A stretch of DNA of 64,000 bases from JAOUJD01 sp963811265 (GTDB lineage Bacteria; Pseudomonadota; Gammaproteobacteria; Burkholderiales; Burkholderiaceae_F), in the NCBI GenBank assembly GCA_963811265.1, contig CAWEQS010000019.1:256945-320944 (forward strand), written 5' to 3'. Numbering within the stretch: the stretch's first letter is position 1; each line of letters begins with the position of its first letter. A program made the position numbers and the translations under genes. A model generated the notes under the pieces. It did not search any database and was not told where the DNA came from. It saw only the letters and a program-made list of their open reading frames with translations. Positions 28,388-37,810 of this stretch are shown here, in pieces.

Positions 28388-28783
28388 GTGTCCTTGTACG
28401 CGGCCCTGAAGCTGGTCCACGTCACGGCCGTCGCGCTGTCGGGCGCCGGCTTCGTGACGCGCTATGTGATGACCGTCACCGGGCAGCCGCCGGCCCGCGG
28501 CTGGCTCGCGGCCGCGCCGCACGTCGTCGACTCCGTGCTGCTGGCGAGCGCGCTCGGCCTCGCGTGGGTCGGCGGTTTCCGTCCGTTCGAAGTTCCTTGG
28601 CTTGAAGCAAAGCTCGTCGGCCTCGCGCTCTATATCGTGGCCGGCACCATCGCCCTGAAGCGCGGCCGGACCGCCGGTGCGCGGGCCACGGCCTTCGCGA
28701 TGGCGCTGCTCGCCTACGCGTACATCGTTTCGGTGGCGCTGACGAAGCACCCGCAAGGATTGCTGGCTGGAGGAGCGGCATGA
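28388..28783 (+). CDS. SirB2 family membrane protein
   Basis: A 131-residue protein with four hydrophobic helices. The SirB2 pattern is present: an N-terminal LYAALKLVHVTAVALSGAGFVTR with a helix histidine, then RGWLAAAPHVVDSVLLASALG and a late KLVGLALYIVAGTIALKR. SirB2-like genes are often found next to nnrS and denitrification genes; the biochemical role is unknown. Translation starts at GTG. The last codons overlap the ATG of the hemerythrin gene (28780-28783), so the two are coupled. Confidence 0.85.
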   Translation: MSLYAALKLVHVTAVALSGAGFVTRYVMTVTGQPPARGWLAAAPHVVDSVLLASALGLAWVGGFRPFEVPWLEAKLVGLALYIVAGTIALKRGRTAGARATAFAMALLAYAYIVSVALTKHPQGLLAGGAA

Positions 28784-29367
28784 CAGGCACGATCGATTTC
28801 CGCACGCCGGGCGCCGGCTTCGACCAGCCGATCGAGATGTGGCTGGCGTGCCACCAGCGCGTCGAGCGCTTCGCGGCGCTGCTCGGCCGGCTCGCGGAAC
28901 ACCTCGGCACACAAGGCGCCGACGAGGACGCGCAGGTGACCGCGACCTCGATCCGCCGCTACTTCAACGAAGCCGCGCCGCGCCACCACGAGGACGAGGA
29001 AGTCGACATGTTCCCGCGCCTGCGCGACCGCCTCGACGGCGAGCGCGACCGGACAGTGCTCGACGTGCTCGACCAGGTGGAGGCCGACCACCTCGAAATG
29101 GCCGGACTCTGGAAGCGCCTCGACGCGCTGCTCGCCGAGATCGCGCGCGGGAAGGCCGTCACGCTCGAGCAGCCGCTGATCGACCGCTTCGCCACGATGT
29201 ACCGGCACCACATCGACGCCGAAGAGCGCGTTCTGCTGCCCGCGCTGAAGAAGGCACTCGGCAAGAGTGACTGGCAGGCCGTCGGACGCGCGATGGCCGA
29301 GCGGCGCGGACTGGAGTGGGACGAGACCGCGAAGCCCGCGGCGCCGAAGAGCCGCCGTCGCGGCTAG
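28780..29367 (+). CDS. hemerythrin domain-containing protein
   Basis: A 195-residue cytoplasmic protein with the HHE cation-binding four-helix bundle. Iron-ligand candidates are in ACHQRVERFAAL, PRHHEDEEVDMFPRL, EADHLEMAGLW and MYRHHIDAEERVLLPAL, the usual H...HxxxE...H...HxxxD spacing. A basic tail (KPAAPKSRRRG) follows. Hemerythrin-like proteins near denitrification genes are linked to repair of iron centres or handling of NO/O2. It is the last gene of the nnrS-sirB2 group and converges on the HerA-like ATPase gene. Confidence 0.9.
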   Translation: MTGTIDFRTPGAGFDQPIEMWLACHQRVERFAALLGRLAEHLGTQGADEDAQVTATSIRRYFNEAAPRHHEDEEVDMFPRLRDRLDGERDRTVLDVLDQVEADHLEMAGLWKRLDALLAEIARGKAVTLEQPLIDRFATMYRHHIDAEERVLLPALKKALGKSDWQAVGRAMAERRGLEWDETAKPAAPKSRRRG

Positions 29368-29411
29368 GTCACGGCTGCCGGGCGTTGACGACGGCCTCGT
29401 GGTCCCGGTTC

Positions 29412-30941
29412 CTAGCGTCGCCGCTTCGCTCCGCCCAACAGCGAGCCGAGCATCCCGCGCGTGATCTCGCGCGCGAGCGACGAGCCGACCGAACGCGCGG
29501 CGCTCTTCGCCATCGCGTCGACCACGCCCTCGCGGCGCCCGCCGCGCGGACCGGTCGATCCGAACAGGATGTCGCCCAGGCCACCCATGATCCCTCCACC
29601 CGCCGGCTCGGCCGGCGCTGCGGCTCCGCCCTGCGCTGCCGGGCCCCCGCCCAGCGTCTGTCCGCCGCCAGCGCGCTGCTTGAGTTTCTCGAACGCGGAC
29701 TCGCGATCGACGGTCTTTTCGTAGGTGCCAACGACGACGGACTCCGCGATGAGCCGCCGGCGGTCGTCCGGCGTGATCGGCCCCAGTTGCGAGCCCGGCG
29801 CGAAGATCCAGGCGCGCTCGGTGATGCCCGGCGTGCCCTTCGCGTCGAGCAGCGACACCAGCGCCTCGCCGACCCCGAGCTCGAGGATCGCCTTTTCCGC
29901 GTCGAGCTTCGGATTGGCGCGCATCGTCTCGGCGACCGACTTCACCGCCTTCTGGTCGCGCGGCGTGAACGCCCGCAACGCGTGCTGCACGCGGTTGCCG
30001 AGCTGGCCCAGGACCTTCTCCGGGATGTCGAGCGGGTTCTGCGTGACGAAGTAGACGCCGACGCCCTTGGAGCGGATCAGCCGCACCACCTGCTCCACCT
30101 TCTCGACCAGGGCGGTCGGCGCGTCGTTGAAGAGCAGGTGCGCCTCGTCGAAGAAGAACACGAGCTTGGGCTTGTCGCGGTCGCCGACTTCCGGGAGGTT
30201 CTCGAACAGTTCCGACAGCAGCCACAGCAGGAAGCTCGCGTAGAGCCGCGGGTTGTTCATCAGCTTGTCGGCGGCGAGGATGTTGACGACGCCCTGGCCG
30301 TCCTTGGTCTGCATCAGGTCCTCGATGTCGAGCATCGGCTCGCCGAAGAAGCGCTCGCCGCCCTGCTCCTCGATCTGCAGCAGGCCGCGCTGGATCGCGC
30401 CGACCGACGCCGACGACACGTTGCCGTACTGCGTCTTGAACTGCGCCGCGTTGTCGCCGACGAACTGCAGGACCGCGCGCAGGTCCTTGAGGTCGAGCAG
30501 GAGCAGGCCGTTGTCGTCCGCCACCTTGAAGATCAGCGACAGCACGCCTTCCTGCGTCTCGTTGAGGTTCAGCAGGCGCGACAGCAGCAGCGGCCCCATG
30601 TCGGACACCGTCGCGCGCACCGGATGGCCCTGCTCGCCCCACACGTCCCACAGCGTCACCGGGCACGCTCCCCACTGCGGCTCCGGCAGGTTGTGCTCGT
30701 CGATCCGCTTCTTCATCTTGTCGCTGAGCTGGCCCGCCTTGGCGATGCCGGTGAGGTCGCCCTTGACGTCCGCCATGAACACCGGCACGCCGATGCGCGA
30801 GAAGCTCTCCGCGAGCTTCTGCAGGGTCACGGTCTTGCCGGTGCCCGTCGCCCCGGTGATGCAGCCGTGCCGATTGGCAAGGGCGGGAAGCAGCGCGAGA
30901 TCGGTGTCGCCGGACCTGGCGATGACGAGGGGTTCAGCCAT
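29412..30941 (-). CDS. HerA-like ATPase, DUF853 family
   Basis: A 509-residue ATPase of the HerA/FtsK superfamily (DUF853, YjgR-like). Walker A is GATGTGKTVTLQ at about residues 30-41. Walker B is KLVFFFDEAHLLF, and YFVTQNPLDIPEKVLGQLGNRVQHALRAFTPRDQKAV carries the conserved sensor glutamine and arginine. A Gly/Ala-rich linker and a basic C-terminus (LGGAKRRR) follow. The cellular role of the family is not established. The ATG at 30941 gives MAEPLVIARSG, the usual N-terminus; a longer open frame upstream is discounted. It is divergent from yebC. Confidence 0.9.
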   Translation of the reverse strand: MAEPLVIARSGDTDLALLPALANRHGCITGATGTGKTVTLQKLAESFSRIGVPVFMADVKGDLTGIAKAGQLSDKMKKRIDEHNLPEPQWGACPVTLWDVWGEQGHPVRATVSDMGPLLLSRLLNLNETQEGVLSLIFKVADDNGLLLLDLKDLRAVLQFVGDNAAQFKTQYGNVSSASVGAIQRGLLQIEEQGGERFFGEPMLDIEDLMQTKDGQGVVNILAADKLMNNPRLYASFLLWLLSELFENLPEVGDRDKPKLVFFFDEAHLLFNDAPTALVEKVEQVVRLIRSKGVGVYFVTQNPLDIPEKVLGQLGNRVQHALRAFTPRDQKAVKSVAETMRANPKLDAEKAILELGVGEALVSLLDAKGTPGITERAWIFAPGSQLGPITPDDRRRLIAESVVVGTYEKTVDRESAFEKLKQRAGGGQTLGGGPAAQGGAAAPAEPAGGGIMGGLGDILFGSTGPRGGRREGVVDAMAKSAARSVGSSLAREITRGMLGSLLGGAKRRR

Positions 30942-30995
30942 GGGGAGACTCGCTTGGATGGCAGTGCGATGGAAGGGAAGGACGGTGCCGAATGA

Positions 30996-31001
30996 TAGAC
31001 T
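30996..31001 (+). promoter_or_regulatory. extended -10 element upstream of yebC
   Basis: TAGACT preceded by TGA (TGATAGACT) sits 46-51 bases before the yebC ATG, in the divergent region with the HerA-like ATPase gene. It is the best sigma70-like element there. Confidence 0.4.
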
Positions 31002-31046
31002 CGCGGCCCCTCCGTGAACCTCACACCCCCGAGCGGGAGCAGCGCC

Positions 31047-31772
31047 ATGGCCGGTCACTCCAAGTGGGCCAACATCCAGCATCGCAAGAACCGCCAGGAC
31101 GTCAAGCGCAGTTCGCTCTGGACCAAGATCATCCGTGAAGTGACCGTCGCGGCCCGCGACGGCGGGCCCGACCCGGCGATGAATCCGAGGCTGCGGCTCG
31201 CGCTCGACAAGGCGCGGCTCGGCAACGTGCCGAAGGACCGGCTCACCAACGCCATCCAGCGCGGCGCCGGCAGGCTCGAAGGCGCGTCGTACGAGGAGAT
31301 CCGCTACGAGGGCTACGGCATCGGCGGCGCGGCGGTGATGATCGACTGCATGACCGACAACCGGACGCGCACCGTCGCCGAAGTGCGCCACGCGCTGGCG
31401 AAGAACGGCGGCAACCTCGGCACCGACGGCTCGGTCGCGTTCAACTTCAAGCACTGCGGGCAGTTCCTGTTCGCGCCCGGCACGTCCGAAGAGAAAGTGA
31501 TCGACGCCGCGCTCGAGGCCGGCGCCGAGGACGTGATCGCCGACGACGACGGCACGGTCGAGGTGACCTGCGCCACGAACGACTTCGAAGCGGTGCGCGA
31601 GGCGTTCGACAAGGCGGGGCTGAAGCCCGAGGTCGCCGAGATCACGATGAAGGCGCTCGCCGAGACGGTGCTCACCGGCGAGGACGCCCAGAAGATGCAG
31701 AAGCTCCTCGACGCGCTCGAGGACCTCGACGACGTCCAGCAGGTCTACACGACCGCTGCGATCGAGGAATAG
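31047..31772 (+). CDS. yebC: YebC/PmpR family DNA-binding regulator
   Basis: A 241-residue YebC protein. The signature N-terminus AGHSKWANIQHRKNRQD and the acidic central EEIRYEGYGIGGAAVMIDC segment are present, as is the C-terminal ALEDLDDVQQVYTTAA. YebC proteins bind DNA and regulate transcription in some bacteria. Recent work on related proteins also links them to translation through difficult peptide stretches. SD-like GGGAG is about 8 bases upstream of the ATG. purD follows 8 bases after the stop. Confidence 0.95.
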   Translation: MAGHSKWANIQHRKNRQDVKRSSLWTKIIREVTVAARDGGPDPAMNPRLRLALDKARLGNVPKDRLTNAIQRGAGRLEGASYEEIRYEGYGIGGAAVMIDCMTDNRTRTVAEVRHALAKNGGNLGTDGSVAFNFKHCGQFLFAPGTSEEKVIDAALEAGAEDVIADDDGTVEVTCATNDFEAVREAFDKAGLKPEVAEITMKALAETVLTGEDAQKMQKLLDALEDLDDVQQVYTTAAIEE

Positions 31773-31780
31773 GACCTCCG

Positions 31781-33055
31781 ATGAAAGTCCTCGTGATCGG
31801 CGGCGGCGGCCGCGAACACGCACTCGCCTGGCGGCTCGCGGAGTCCCCGCGCGTGCAGGTCGTGTACGTGGCGCCGGGCAACGGCGGCACGGCGCGCGAC
31901 AAGCGCCTGCGCAACGTTCCTTACAAGAGCAACGAGGCGCTGGTCGAGTTCGCCCGCAGCGAAGGCGTGGCGTTCACCGTCGTCGGGCCCGAGGCGCCGC
32001 TGGCGTCGGGCGTGGTCGACGTCTTCCGCGCGGCCGGCCTGCGGATCTTCGGTCCCACCAGGGCCGCGGCGCAGCTCGAGAGCTCCAAGGACTTCGCCAA
32101 GGCGTTCATGCAGCGGCACGGGATCCCGACCGCGCAGTACCGCACGTTCACCGACGCCGCGGCCGCGCGCGCCTACGTGGCGCAGCGCGGAGCGCCGATC
32201 GTGATCAAGGCCGACGGCCTCGCGGCGGGCAAGGGCGTGGTCGTTGCGCAGACGGTCGACGAGGCGCTCGCCGCGATCGACATGATGCTGCTCGACAACC
32301 GGCTCGGCGCCAGCGGCGCGCGCGTGGTCGTCGAGGACTTCCTGGAGGGCGAGGAAGCCAGCTTCATCGTGATGAGCGACGGCAGGAACGCGCTCGCGCT
32401 CGCCACCAGCCAGGACCACAAGCGGCTGCTCGACGACGACCGCGGACCGAACACGGGCGGCATGGGCGCCTACTCGCCGGCTCCCGTCGTCACGCCGACG
32501 CTGCACGCGAAGGTGATGCGCGAGATCATCCTGCCGACGATCAACGGCATGGCGGCCGACGGCATCCAGTACACGGGCTTCCTGTACGCCGGCCTGATGA
32601 TCGGTCCCGGCGGCGACGCGAAGACCCTCGAGTTCAACTGCCGCATGGGCGATCCGGAAACGCAGCCGATCATGATGCGGCTGAAGACCGACTTCACGCA
32701 GCTGCTGGAAGCGGCCATCGACGGCCGCCTCGATCGCGTCGAGGCCGAGTGGGATCGCCGCACTGCGCTCGGCGTCGTCGTCGCCGCGCACGGCTACCCC
32801 GATGCGCCGCGCAAGGGCGACGCCATCACCCGCCTGCCGACGGACACCGCCGACTGCGTGACGTTCCACGCGGGCACGACGCTCGAGGACGGACGACTCG
32901 TCGTCACCGGCGGGCGCGTGCTCTGCGTCACCGCGCTGGGCGACACGGTGCGGGCCGCCCAGAAACTGGCCTACCAGGCGGTGGACCAGGTGGCGTTCGA
33001 CGGCGCGCAGTTCCGGCGCGACATCGGCCACCGCGCCCTGAAGAAGCCCGCCTGA
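31781..33055 (+). CDS. purD: phosphoribosylamine-glycine ligase
   Basis: A 424-residue GARS enzyme that makes glycinamide ribonucleotide from phosphoribosylamine, glycine and ATP in purine synthesis. The N-terminal VLVIGGGGREHALAW loop, the ATP-grasp domain with IVIKADGLAAGKGV, and the GARS signature region DHKRLLDDDRGPNTGGMGAYSPAP are visible. EFNCRMGDPETQ provides the metal ligands. It follows yebC in an order common in Burkholderiales. Confidence 0.97.
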   Translation: MKVLVIGGGGREHALAWRLAESPRVQVVYVAPGNGGTARDKRLRNVPYKSNEALVEFARSEGVAFTVVGPEAPLASGVVDVFRAAGLRIFGPTRAAAQLESSKDFAKAFMQRHGIPTAQYRTFTDAAAARAYVAQRGAPIVIKADGLAAGKGVVVAQTVDEALAAIDMMLLDNRLGASGARVVVEDFLEGEEASFIVMSDGRNALALATSQDHKRLLDDDRGPNTGGMGAYSPAPVVTPTLHAKVMREIILPTINGMAADGIQYTGFLYAGLMIGPGGDAKTLEFNCRMGDPETQPIMMRLKTDFTQLLEAAIDGRLDRVEAEWDRRTALGVVVAAHGYPDAPRKGDAITRLPTDTADCVTFHAGTTLEDGRLVVTGGRVLCVTALGDTVRAAQKLAYQAVDQVAFDGAQFRRDIGHRALKKPA

Positions 33056-33130
33056 GCGGGGCGCCGCGCGCGCATCCGGTCCACGTGCCGCGCCACGGCG
33101 GCGAGCCGCCGGCGAGCGGCGCGCCTGGAG

Positions 33131-33136
33131 CACAAT
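33131..33136 (+). promoter_or_regulatory. -10-like element upstream of the S9 peptidase
   Basis: CACAAT lies 37-42 bases before the ATG in the 117-base purD-peptidase gap and fits five of six TATAAT positions loosely (A2, A4, A5, T6 exact). No -35 is clear. Confidence 0.3.
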
Positions 33137-33172
33137 GCGGCCCTTTGTCAGTCGTCGACCCCGGGAACGGCA

Positions 33173-35164
33173 ATGGAGCCTCTCTACACCGTCGAACAGC
33201 ACATCGCCCTGAAGCGCGTCACGTCCGTCGCGCCGTCCCCGGACGGCACGTGGCTCGCCGTCGCCGTGCAGCGCCTCGACCGCGAGGCGACGAAGTACGT
33301 CTCCGATCTCTGGAAGGTGCCGACCGACGGCAGCGCGCCGCTGCAGTTGACGCGCGGTGACAGCAAGGATGCGTCGCCGTGCTTTCGCCGCGACGGCGCG
33401 CTGGCGTTCCTGTCCAACCGCCAGCCGAACGAGGTGAAGCCCGACGAGGACGCGGACAAGCGGATGCAGGTGTGGCTGCTGCCGGCCGGCGGCGGCGAAC
33501 CGCAGCAACTGACCGACGAGCCGCTCGGCGTCGAAGCCTTCCGCTTCGCGCGCAGCGCCGACCGCCTCGTGCTGCTGGCGCCCGTGCTGTCCGGCGTCGA
33601 GCACGCGAAGCAGCGCGAGGTCGAGGCCGAGCGCCGCAAGAAGGGCAGCAGCGCGCGCAAGTACACCGCGCAGCCGGTGCGCCACTGGGACCACTGGCTG
33701 CACGAGGGCGAGGAGCGCCCGAACGTGCACGTCATCGCCTGCCTGCGGCGACGGCACCGACCGGCGCGACCTGACGCCGCAGGCGCGCCGCGAACTCGTC
33801 GATCGAGCCCGAGTTCGACCTGTCGCAGGACGGCAGGCAGGTCGCGGTCACGTGGCAGACGACCGGCCGGGACCGCGAACTCGACACCGCGATCCTGCTG
33901 ATCGACGTCGCGAGCGGCGCGTCGCGCCTGCTCGGCGCCGGCGAGAACACGAACAACGAGTCGCCCCGGTTCGCGCCGGACGGCGCCACGCTCGCCGTCG
34001 TGCGCAGCACGCGCTCGCCGCAGCGGGTGGTGCGGCCGACCCTGTCGCTGCTCGACACCGCGACTGGCGCCGTCCGCGACGGTTGCGACCGGCTTCGACG
34101 CCTGGCCGCACATCGGCGACTGGAGCGCCGATGGCAAGCGCCTCTACGTCACGGCCGACCTCGCCGGGCACGTGCCGGTCTTCGCCGTCGACATCGACGC
34201 GGATGCGGTCGAACGCATCACCGTGAAGCGCAGCGGCGGCGCGCACTCGGACCTGCACGTGCTGGCCGACGGCCGCATCGCCGGCCTGCGAACGACGTTC
34301 CTCGAGCCGCCCGAAGCCTTCGTCGTGCAGCCGAAGGCGGACTCGCCGCCGCAGACCCTCGCGCGCCTGTCCGGGTTCGCCGTTCCGGACTGGGCGGCGG
34401 TCGAGCATCACGCGGTGAAGTCCACCGACGGCGCCGACGTCCAGTACTTCGTCATCAGGCCGACGGCCGAGGGCCGGCACCCGGTGCTGCTCTGGATTCA
34501 CGGCGGGCCGATCGGCATGACGGCCGACGGATGGCACTGGCGCTGGAATCCGCTGCTCGCCGTGGCACAGGGCTACACGGTCGTGCAGCCGAATCCGCGC
34601 GGCTCGACCGGCTTCGGCCAGGACTACGTCCAGGGCATCTGGGGCAACGTGTGGGGCGACCAGTGCTACAAGGACCTGATGGCGGTGGCCGATGCCATCG
34701 AGCAGCGGCCCGACGTCGATCGCGACCGCATCATGGCGATGGGCGGCAGCTTCGGCGGCTACATGACGAACTGGATCGGCACGCAGACCCGGCGCTTCCG
34801 CTGCCTCGTCACCCACGCGTGCGTGACGACGATGGCGCAGTTCACGGGCACCACCGACCATCCGGCCTGGTGGTACCTCGAGATGGGCGGCGAGAATCCG
34901 TACGCGGACCCGGCGCACTTCGACCGCTACGCGCCGATCCGGCACGTCAGCCAGTGGAAGACCCCCGCGCTGATCATCCACGGCGAACTGGACTACCGCT
35001 GCCCGATCAGCGAGGGCCTGAACCTGTTCGAAGCGCTGCAGTACCACGGCGTTGCCTCGGAACTGCTGGTCTTCCCCGACGAGAACCACTGGATCCTGAA
35101 GCCGCGCAACATCGTCGCATGGTACGAAGCGGTGCTCGAGTTCATCGGACGCCACATGAAATGA
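33173..35164 (+). CDS. S9 family prolyl oligopeptidase-like peptidase (three frameshifts)
   Basis: A serine peptidase with an N-terminal beta-propeller (WD40-like PD40 repeats such as VAPSPDGTWLAVAV and SPRFAPDGATLAVV) and a C-terminal alpha/beta hydrolase. The oxyanion region is LWIHGGPIG. The nucleophile is the Ser of MGGSFGGYM. The acid is in IHGELDYRCP and the histidine in PDENHWILKP. Three single-base insertions break the propeller: near 33740, near 33791-33805 and at 34081-34082 (GG). Removing them yields about 662 residues with continuous homology. Its stop overlaps the hemF start (35161-35164). Confidence 0.87.
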
Positions 35165-36081
35165 AGGACTTCGTCGACAGCCAGGCGGTCCGGGAATACC
35201 TGATCGGCCTGCAGCAGCGGATCGTCTCGGCGTTCGAGCACCTCGACGGACTGCCCTTCCTCGCCGATCACTGGGAGAAGCCTGCCGATGCGCCGCTCGG
35301 CGGCGGCGGACTGACGCGGATCATCGAGGAAGGCAACCTGCTCGAGCGCGGCGGCGTGGGCTTCTCGCACGTGATCGGCCGGAAGCTGCCGCCGTCCGCA
35401 TCGGCGCACCGGCCGGAACTCGCCGGCCGCGGCTTCGAGGCCATGGGCGTGTCGCTGGTGTTCCATCCGCGCAATCCGTACGTGCCGACGGTGCACATGA
35501 ACGTGCGGATGTTCCTCGCGCGCGCCGACGACCAGGACGACGTGTTCTGGTTCGGCGGCGGGATGGATCTCACGCCGTACTACGCGACCGAAGAGGACGC
35601 GCGGCACTTCCACGCGACCTGCCGGAAGGCGCTCGCGCCGTTCGGCGCGGACAAGCATCCGCGCTTCAAGAAGTGGTGCGACGAGTACTTCTTCCTGAAG
35701 CACCGCAACGAGCCGCGCGGCATCGGCGGCGTCTTCTTCGACGACTTCAGCGAGCTCGGGTTCGACCAGAGCTTCGCGATGATGCGCGCCGTCGGCGACG
35801 CGTTCCTCGACGCCTACGTGCCGATCGTCGAGCGGCGCCGCCACACCCCGTACGGCGAGCGCGAGCGTGCCTTCCAGGCGATCCGGCGCGGCCGCTACGT
35901 CGAGTTCAACCTGGTGTTCGATCGCGGCACGCTGTTCGGCCTGCAGTCCGGCGGGCGCACCGAATCGATCCTGATGTCGCTGCCGCCGGTCGTGAACTGG
36001 AAGTACGACTGGCATCCCGAGCCCGGTTCCCCGGAAGCGCGGCTGTACACCGACTTCCTGAGGCCGCGCGACTGGGCGTGA
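35161..36081 (+). CDS. hemF: oxygen-dependent coproporphyrinogen-III oxidase
   Basis: A 306-residue enzyme that uses O2 to convert coproporphyrinogen III to protoporphyrinogen IX in haem synthesis. Diagnostic segments are GFSHVIGRKLPPSAS, PTVHMNVRMFLA, FWFGGGMDLTPYY with the catalytic Asp, HRNEPRGIGGVFFDDF and YVEFNLVFDRGTLFGLQSGGR. The ATG overlaps the peptidase stop. nadD follows after 4 bases. As the aerobic enzyme, it would not work during strict nitrate respiration. An anaerobic hemN is not in this window. Confidence 0.97.
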   Translation: MKDFVDSQAVREYLIGLQQRIVSAFEHLDGLPFLADHWEKPADAPLGGGGLTRIIEEGNLLERGGVGFSHVIGRKLPPSASAHRPELAGRGFEAMGVSLVFHPRNPYVPTVHMNVRMFLARADDQDDVFWFGGGMDLTPYYATEEDARHFHATCRKALAPFGADKHPRFKKWCDEYFFLKHRNEPRGIGGVFFDDFSELGFDQSFAMMRAVGDAFLDAYVPIVERRRHTPYGERERAFQAIRRGRYVEFNLVFDRGTLFGLQSGGRTESILMSLPPVVNWKYDWHPEPGSPEARLYTDFLRPRDWA

Positions 36082-36085
36082 CGCG

Positions 36086-36736
36086 ATGATCGCCCCGGTG
36101 ATCGGCCTGCTCGGCGGCAGCTTCGATCCGATTCACGTCGGGCACCTGCAACTCGCGCGCGACGCCCTCGCCCACCTGCCGCTCGACGAAGTCCGCTTCA
36201 TCCCCGCCGCGCAGCCGTGGCAGAAGGAACGCGTCACCGACGCCGCCCACCGCGCGCACATGGTCGAACTCGCGATCGCGCGCGAGCCGCGCTGCGTGCT
36301 CGACATGCACGAGATCGAGCGCGGCGGGACCACGTACACGATCGACACGCTGCGCGCCCTGCGCGCCGGCCCGTGGCCGGACGCCTCTCTGGTGCTGGTC
36401 ATGGGGTCCGACCAGTTCGAACGGTTCGGCACGTGGCGCGAGTGGCAGGCCATCGCCGATCTCGCGCACATCGCGGTCGCACGGCGCGCCGGCGTCGCGG
36501 CCCGCCTCGACCCGACGCTGCAGGCGTTCTCGAAGGAACGCCACTGCGGGCCTGCGGAACTCGCGCACCGTCCGGCCGGCGGGCTGGTGGAATTCCCCAT
36601 GACCGCGGTCGACGCGTCCGCGACCGAAGTGCGCCACCTGCTCGCCAACCCCGTGCCGGACGCCGACCGCCGGCTGGGCCGCCTCCTGCCGCCTGCGGTG
36701 CTCGACTATATTCGCGTGCATCGCCTCTACAGCTGA
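36086..36736 (+). CDS. nadD: nicotinate-nucleotide adenylyltransferase
   Basis: A 216-residue NadD that adenylates nicotinate mononucleotide in NAD synthesis. GLLGGSFDPIHVGHLQLA holds the (H/T)xGH nucleotidyltransferase motif (HVGH). The C-terminal ATEVRHLL corresponds to the ISSTxIR motif. It is in the conserved hemF-nadD-rsfS-rlmH-maf-rng string. rsfS starts 4 bases after its stop. Confidence 0.96.
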   Translation: MIAPVIGLLGGSFDPIHVGHLQLARDALAHLPLDEVRFIPAAQPWQKERVTDAAHRAHMVELAIAREPRCVLDMHEIERGGTTYTIDTLRALRAGPWPDASLVLVMGSDQFERFGTWREWQAIADLAHIAVARRAGVAARLDPTLQAFSKERHCGPAELAHRPAGGLVEFPMTAVDASATEVRHLLANPVPDADRRLGRLLPPAVLDYIRVHRLYS

Positions 36737-36740
36737 ACCA

Positions 36741-37250
36741 ATGGATCTCAGAAAACTGCAGCGTGTCATCGTCGATGCCCTGGAAGACATCAAGGGCCAG
36801 GACATCAAGGTCTTCAACACCGAGCACCTGTCGGACATGTTCGAGCGAGTGATCATCGCCAGCGGCACCTCCAACCGGCAGACACGCTCGCTCGCCTCGT
36901 CCGTCGTCGAGAAGGTCAAGGAAGCCGGCGGCTACGTCGTCAGCGTCGAGGGCGTGGACGCCGGCGAGTGGGTGCTCGTCGACTGCGGCGAGGTCGTCGT
37001 CCATGTCCTGCAGCCGACCTTCCGCGCGTACTACAACCTCGAAGAGATCTGGGGCGGCAAGCCGGTGCGCCTCAGGTCGCCGGCTCCCGCGACAGGCGCT
37101 CGCCCGGCCGCGAAGAAGGCGGTGCGCAAGACAGCCACCAAGGCGCCGGCCAAAGCCCCCGCCAAGGCACCTGCCAAGGCGCCGACCAAGGCACGGGCGA
37201 AGCAGCCGGCGAAGGCGCCCGCCAAGGCGGCCCGGCGGCGTGCCGCCTGA
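36741..37250 (+). CDS. rsfS: ribosome silencing factor RsfS with basic Ala/Lys/Pro tail
   Basis: The first 110 residues form the RsfS (DUF143/Iojap) domain: DALEDIKGQDIKVFNTEHLSDMFERVIIASGTSNRQ, then EGVDAGEWVLVDCGEVVVHVLQP and YYNLEEIWGG. RsfS binds ribosomal protein L14 and prevents subunit joining in starvation. Unusual here is a C-terminal extension of about 58 residues made of KAPAK-type repeats (KAPAKAPAKAPAKAPTKARAKQ) ending in ARRRAA. It resembles histone H1-like basic tails. The tail is probably disordered and nucleic-acid binding. Confidence 0.93.
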   Translation: MDLRKLQRVIVDALEDIKGQDIKVFNTEHLSDMFERVIIASGTSNRQTRSLASSVVEKVKEAGGYVVSVEGVDAGEWVLVDCGEVVVHVLQPTFRAYYNLEEIWGGKPVRLRSPAPATGARPAAKKAVRKTATKAPAKAPAKAPAKAPTKARAKQPAKAPAKAARRRAA

Positions 37251-37333
37251 CGCGTCCCCGCAGTGGACGGCGTGATGGCCTCGCGCGCCGGCACGTTAGC
37301 CCGTCAGGGCGATCGCGCCGCGACGGGCGAGCG

Positions 37334-37810
37334 ATGAGAATCACCGTCGTCGCGGTCGGCCAGCGCCAGCCTGCCTGGGCCCAGGACGCCGTCGACGACT
37401 ATCTCGCCCGATTTCCGGCTGACTTCAAGGTGGAACTGAAGGAAGTGAAAGCCGAACCGCGCAGTGGCAAGGGCAACGAACCAGTCCAGCGCCTGATGGC
37501 CGCGGAAGCGGCACGCATTCGCGCCGCGGTGCCGGCCGACGGACGCATCGTCGCGCTCGACGAGCGCGGAGCCGACTGGACCACCGACAAGCTCGCCTCC
37601 GCGCTCGGCCGCTGGCGCGACGAAGGCATCCACCCGGTGTTCGTCATCGGCGGGCCGGACGGCCTCGATCCGGACCTGAAGAAGTCGGCGCACGCCCAGG
37701 TGCGCCTGTCGAGCCTGACCCTGCCGCACGCCCTCGCCCGCGTGCTCCTGGCCGAACAGTTGTACCGGGCATGGTCCATGCTGGCCAATCACCCGTACCA
37801 TCGCGCTTGA
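37334..37810 (+). CDS. rlmH: 23S rRNA (pseudouridine1915-N3)-methyltransferase
   Basis: A 158-residue SPOUT methyltransferase that methylates pseudouridine 1915 in helix 69 of 23S rRNA. The C-terminal knot region VFVIGGPDGLDPDLKKSA, RLSSLTLPHALARVLLAEQLYRAWSMLANHPYHR is diagnostic. The stop overlaps the maf ATG (37808-37812 TGATG). Confidence 0.97.
   Translation: MRITVVAVGQRQPAWAQDAVDDYLARFPADFKVELKEVKAEPRSGKGNEPVQRLMAAEAARIRAAVPADGRIVALDERGADWTTDKLASALGRWRDEGIHPVFVIGGPDGLDPDLKKSAHAQVRLSSLTLPHALARVLLAEQLYRAWSMLANHPYHRA

Noticed and set aside
33056..33172. Hidden gene between purD and the S9 peptidase
   Set aside because: Only 117 bases with a -10-like element; no open frame with a plausible start.
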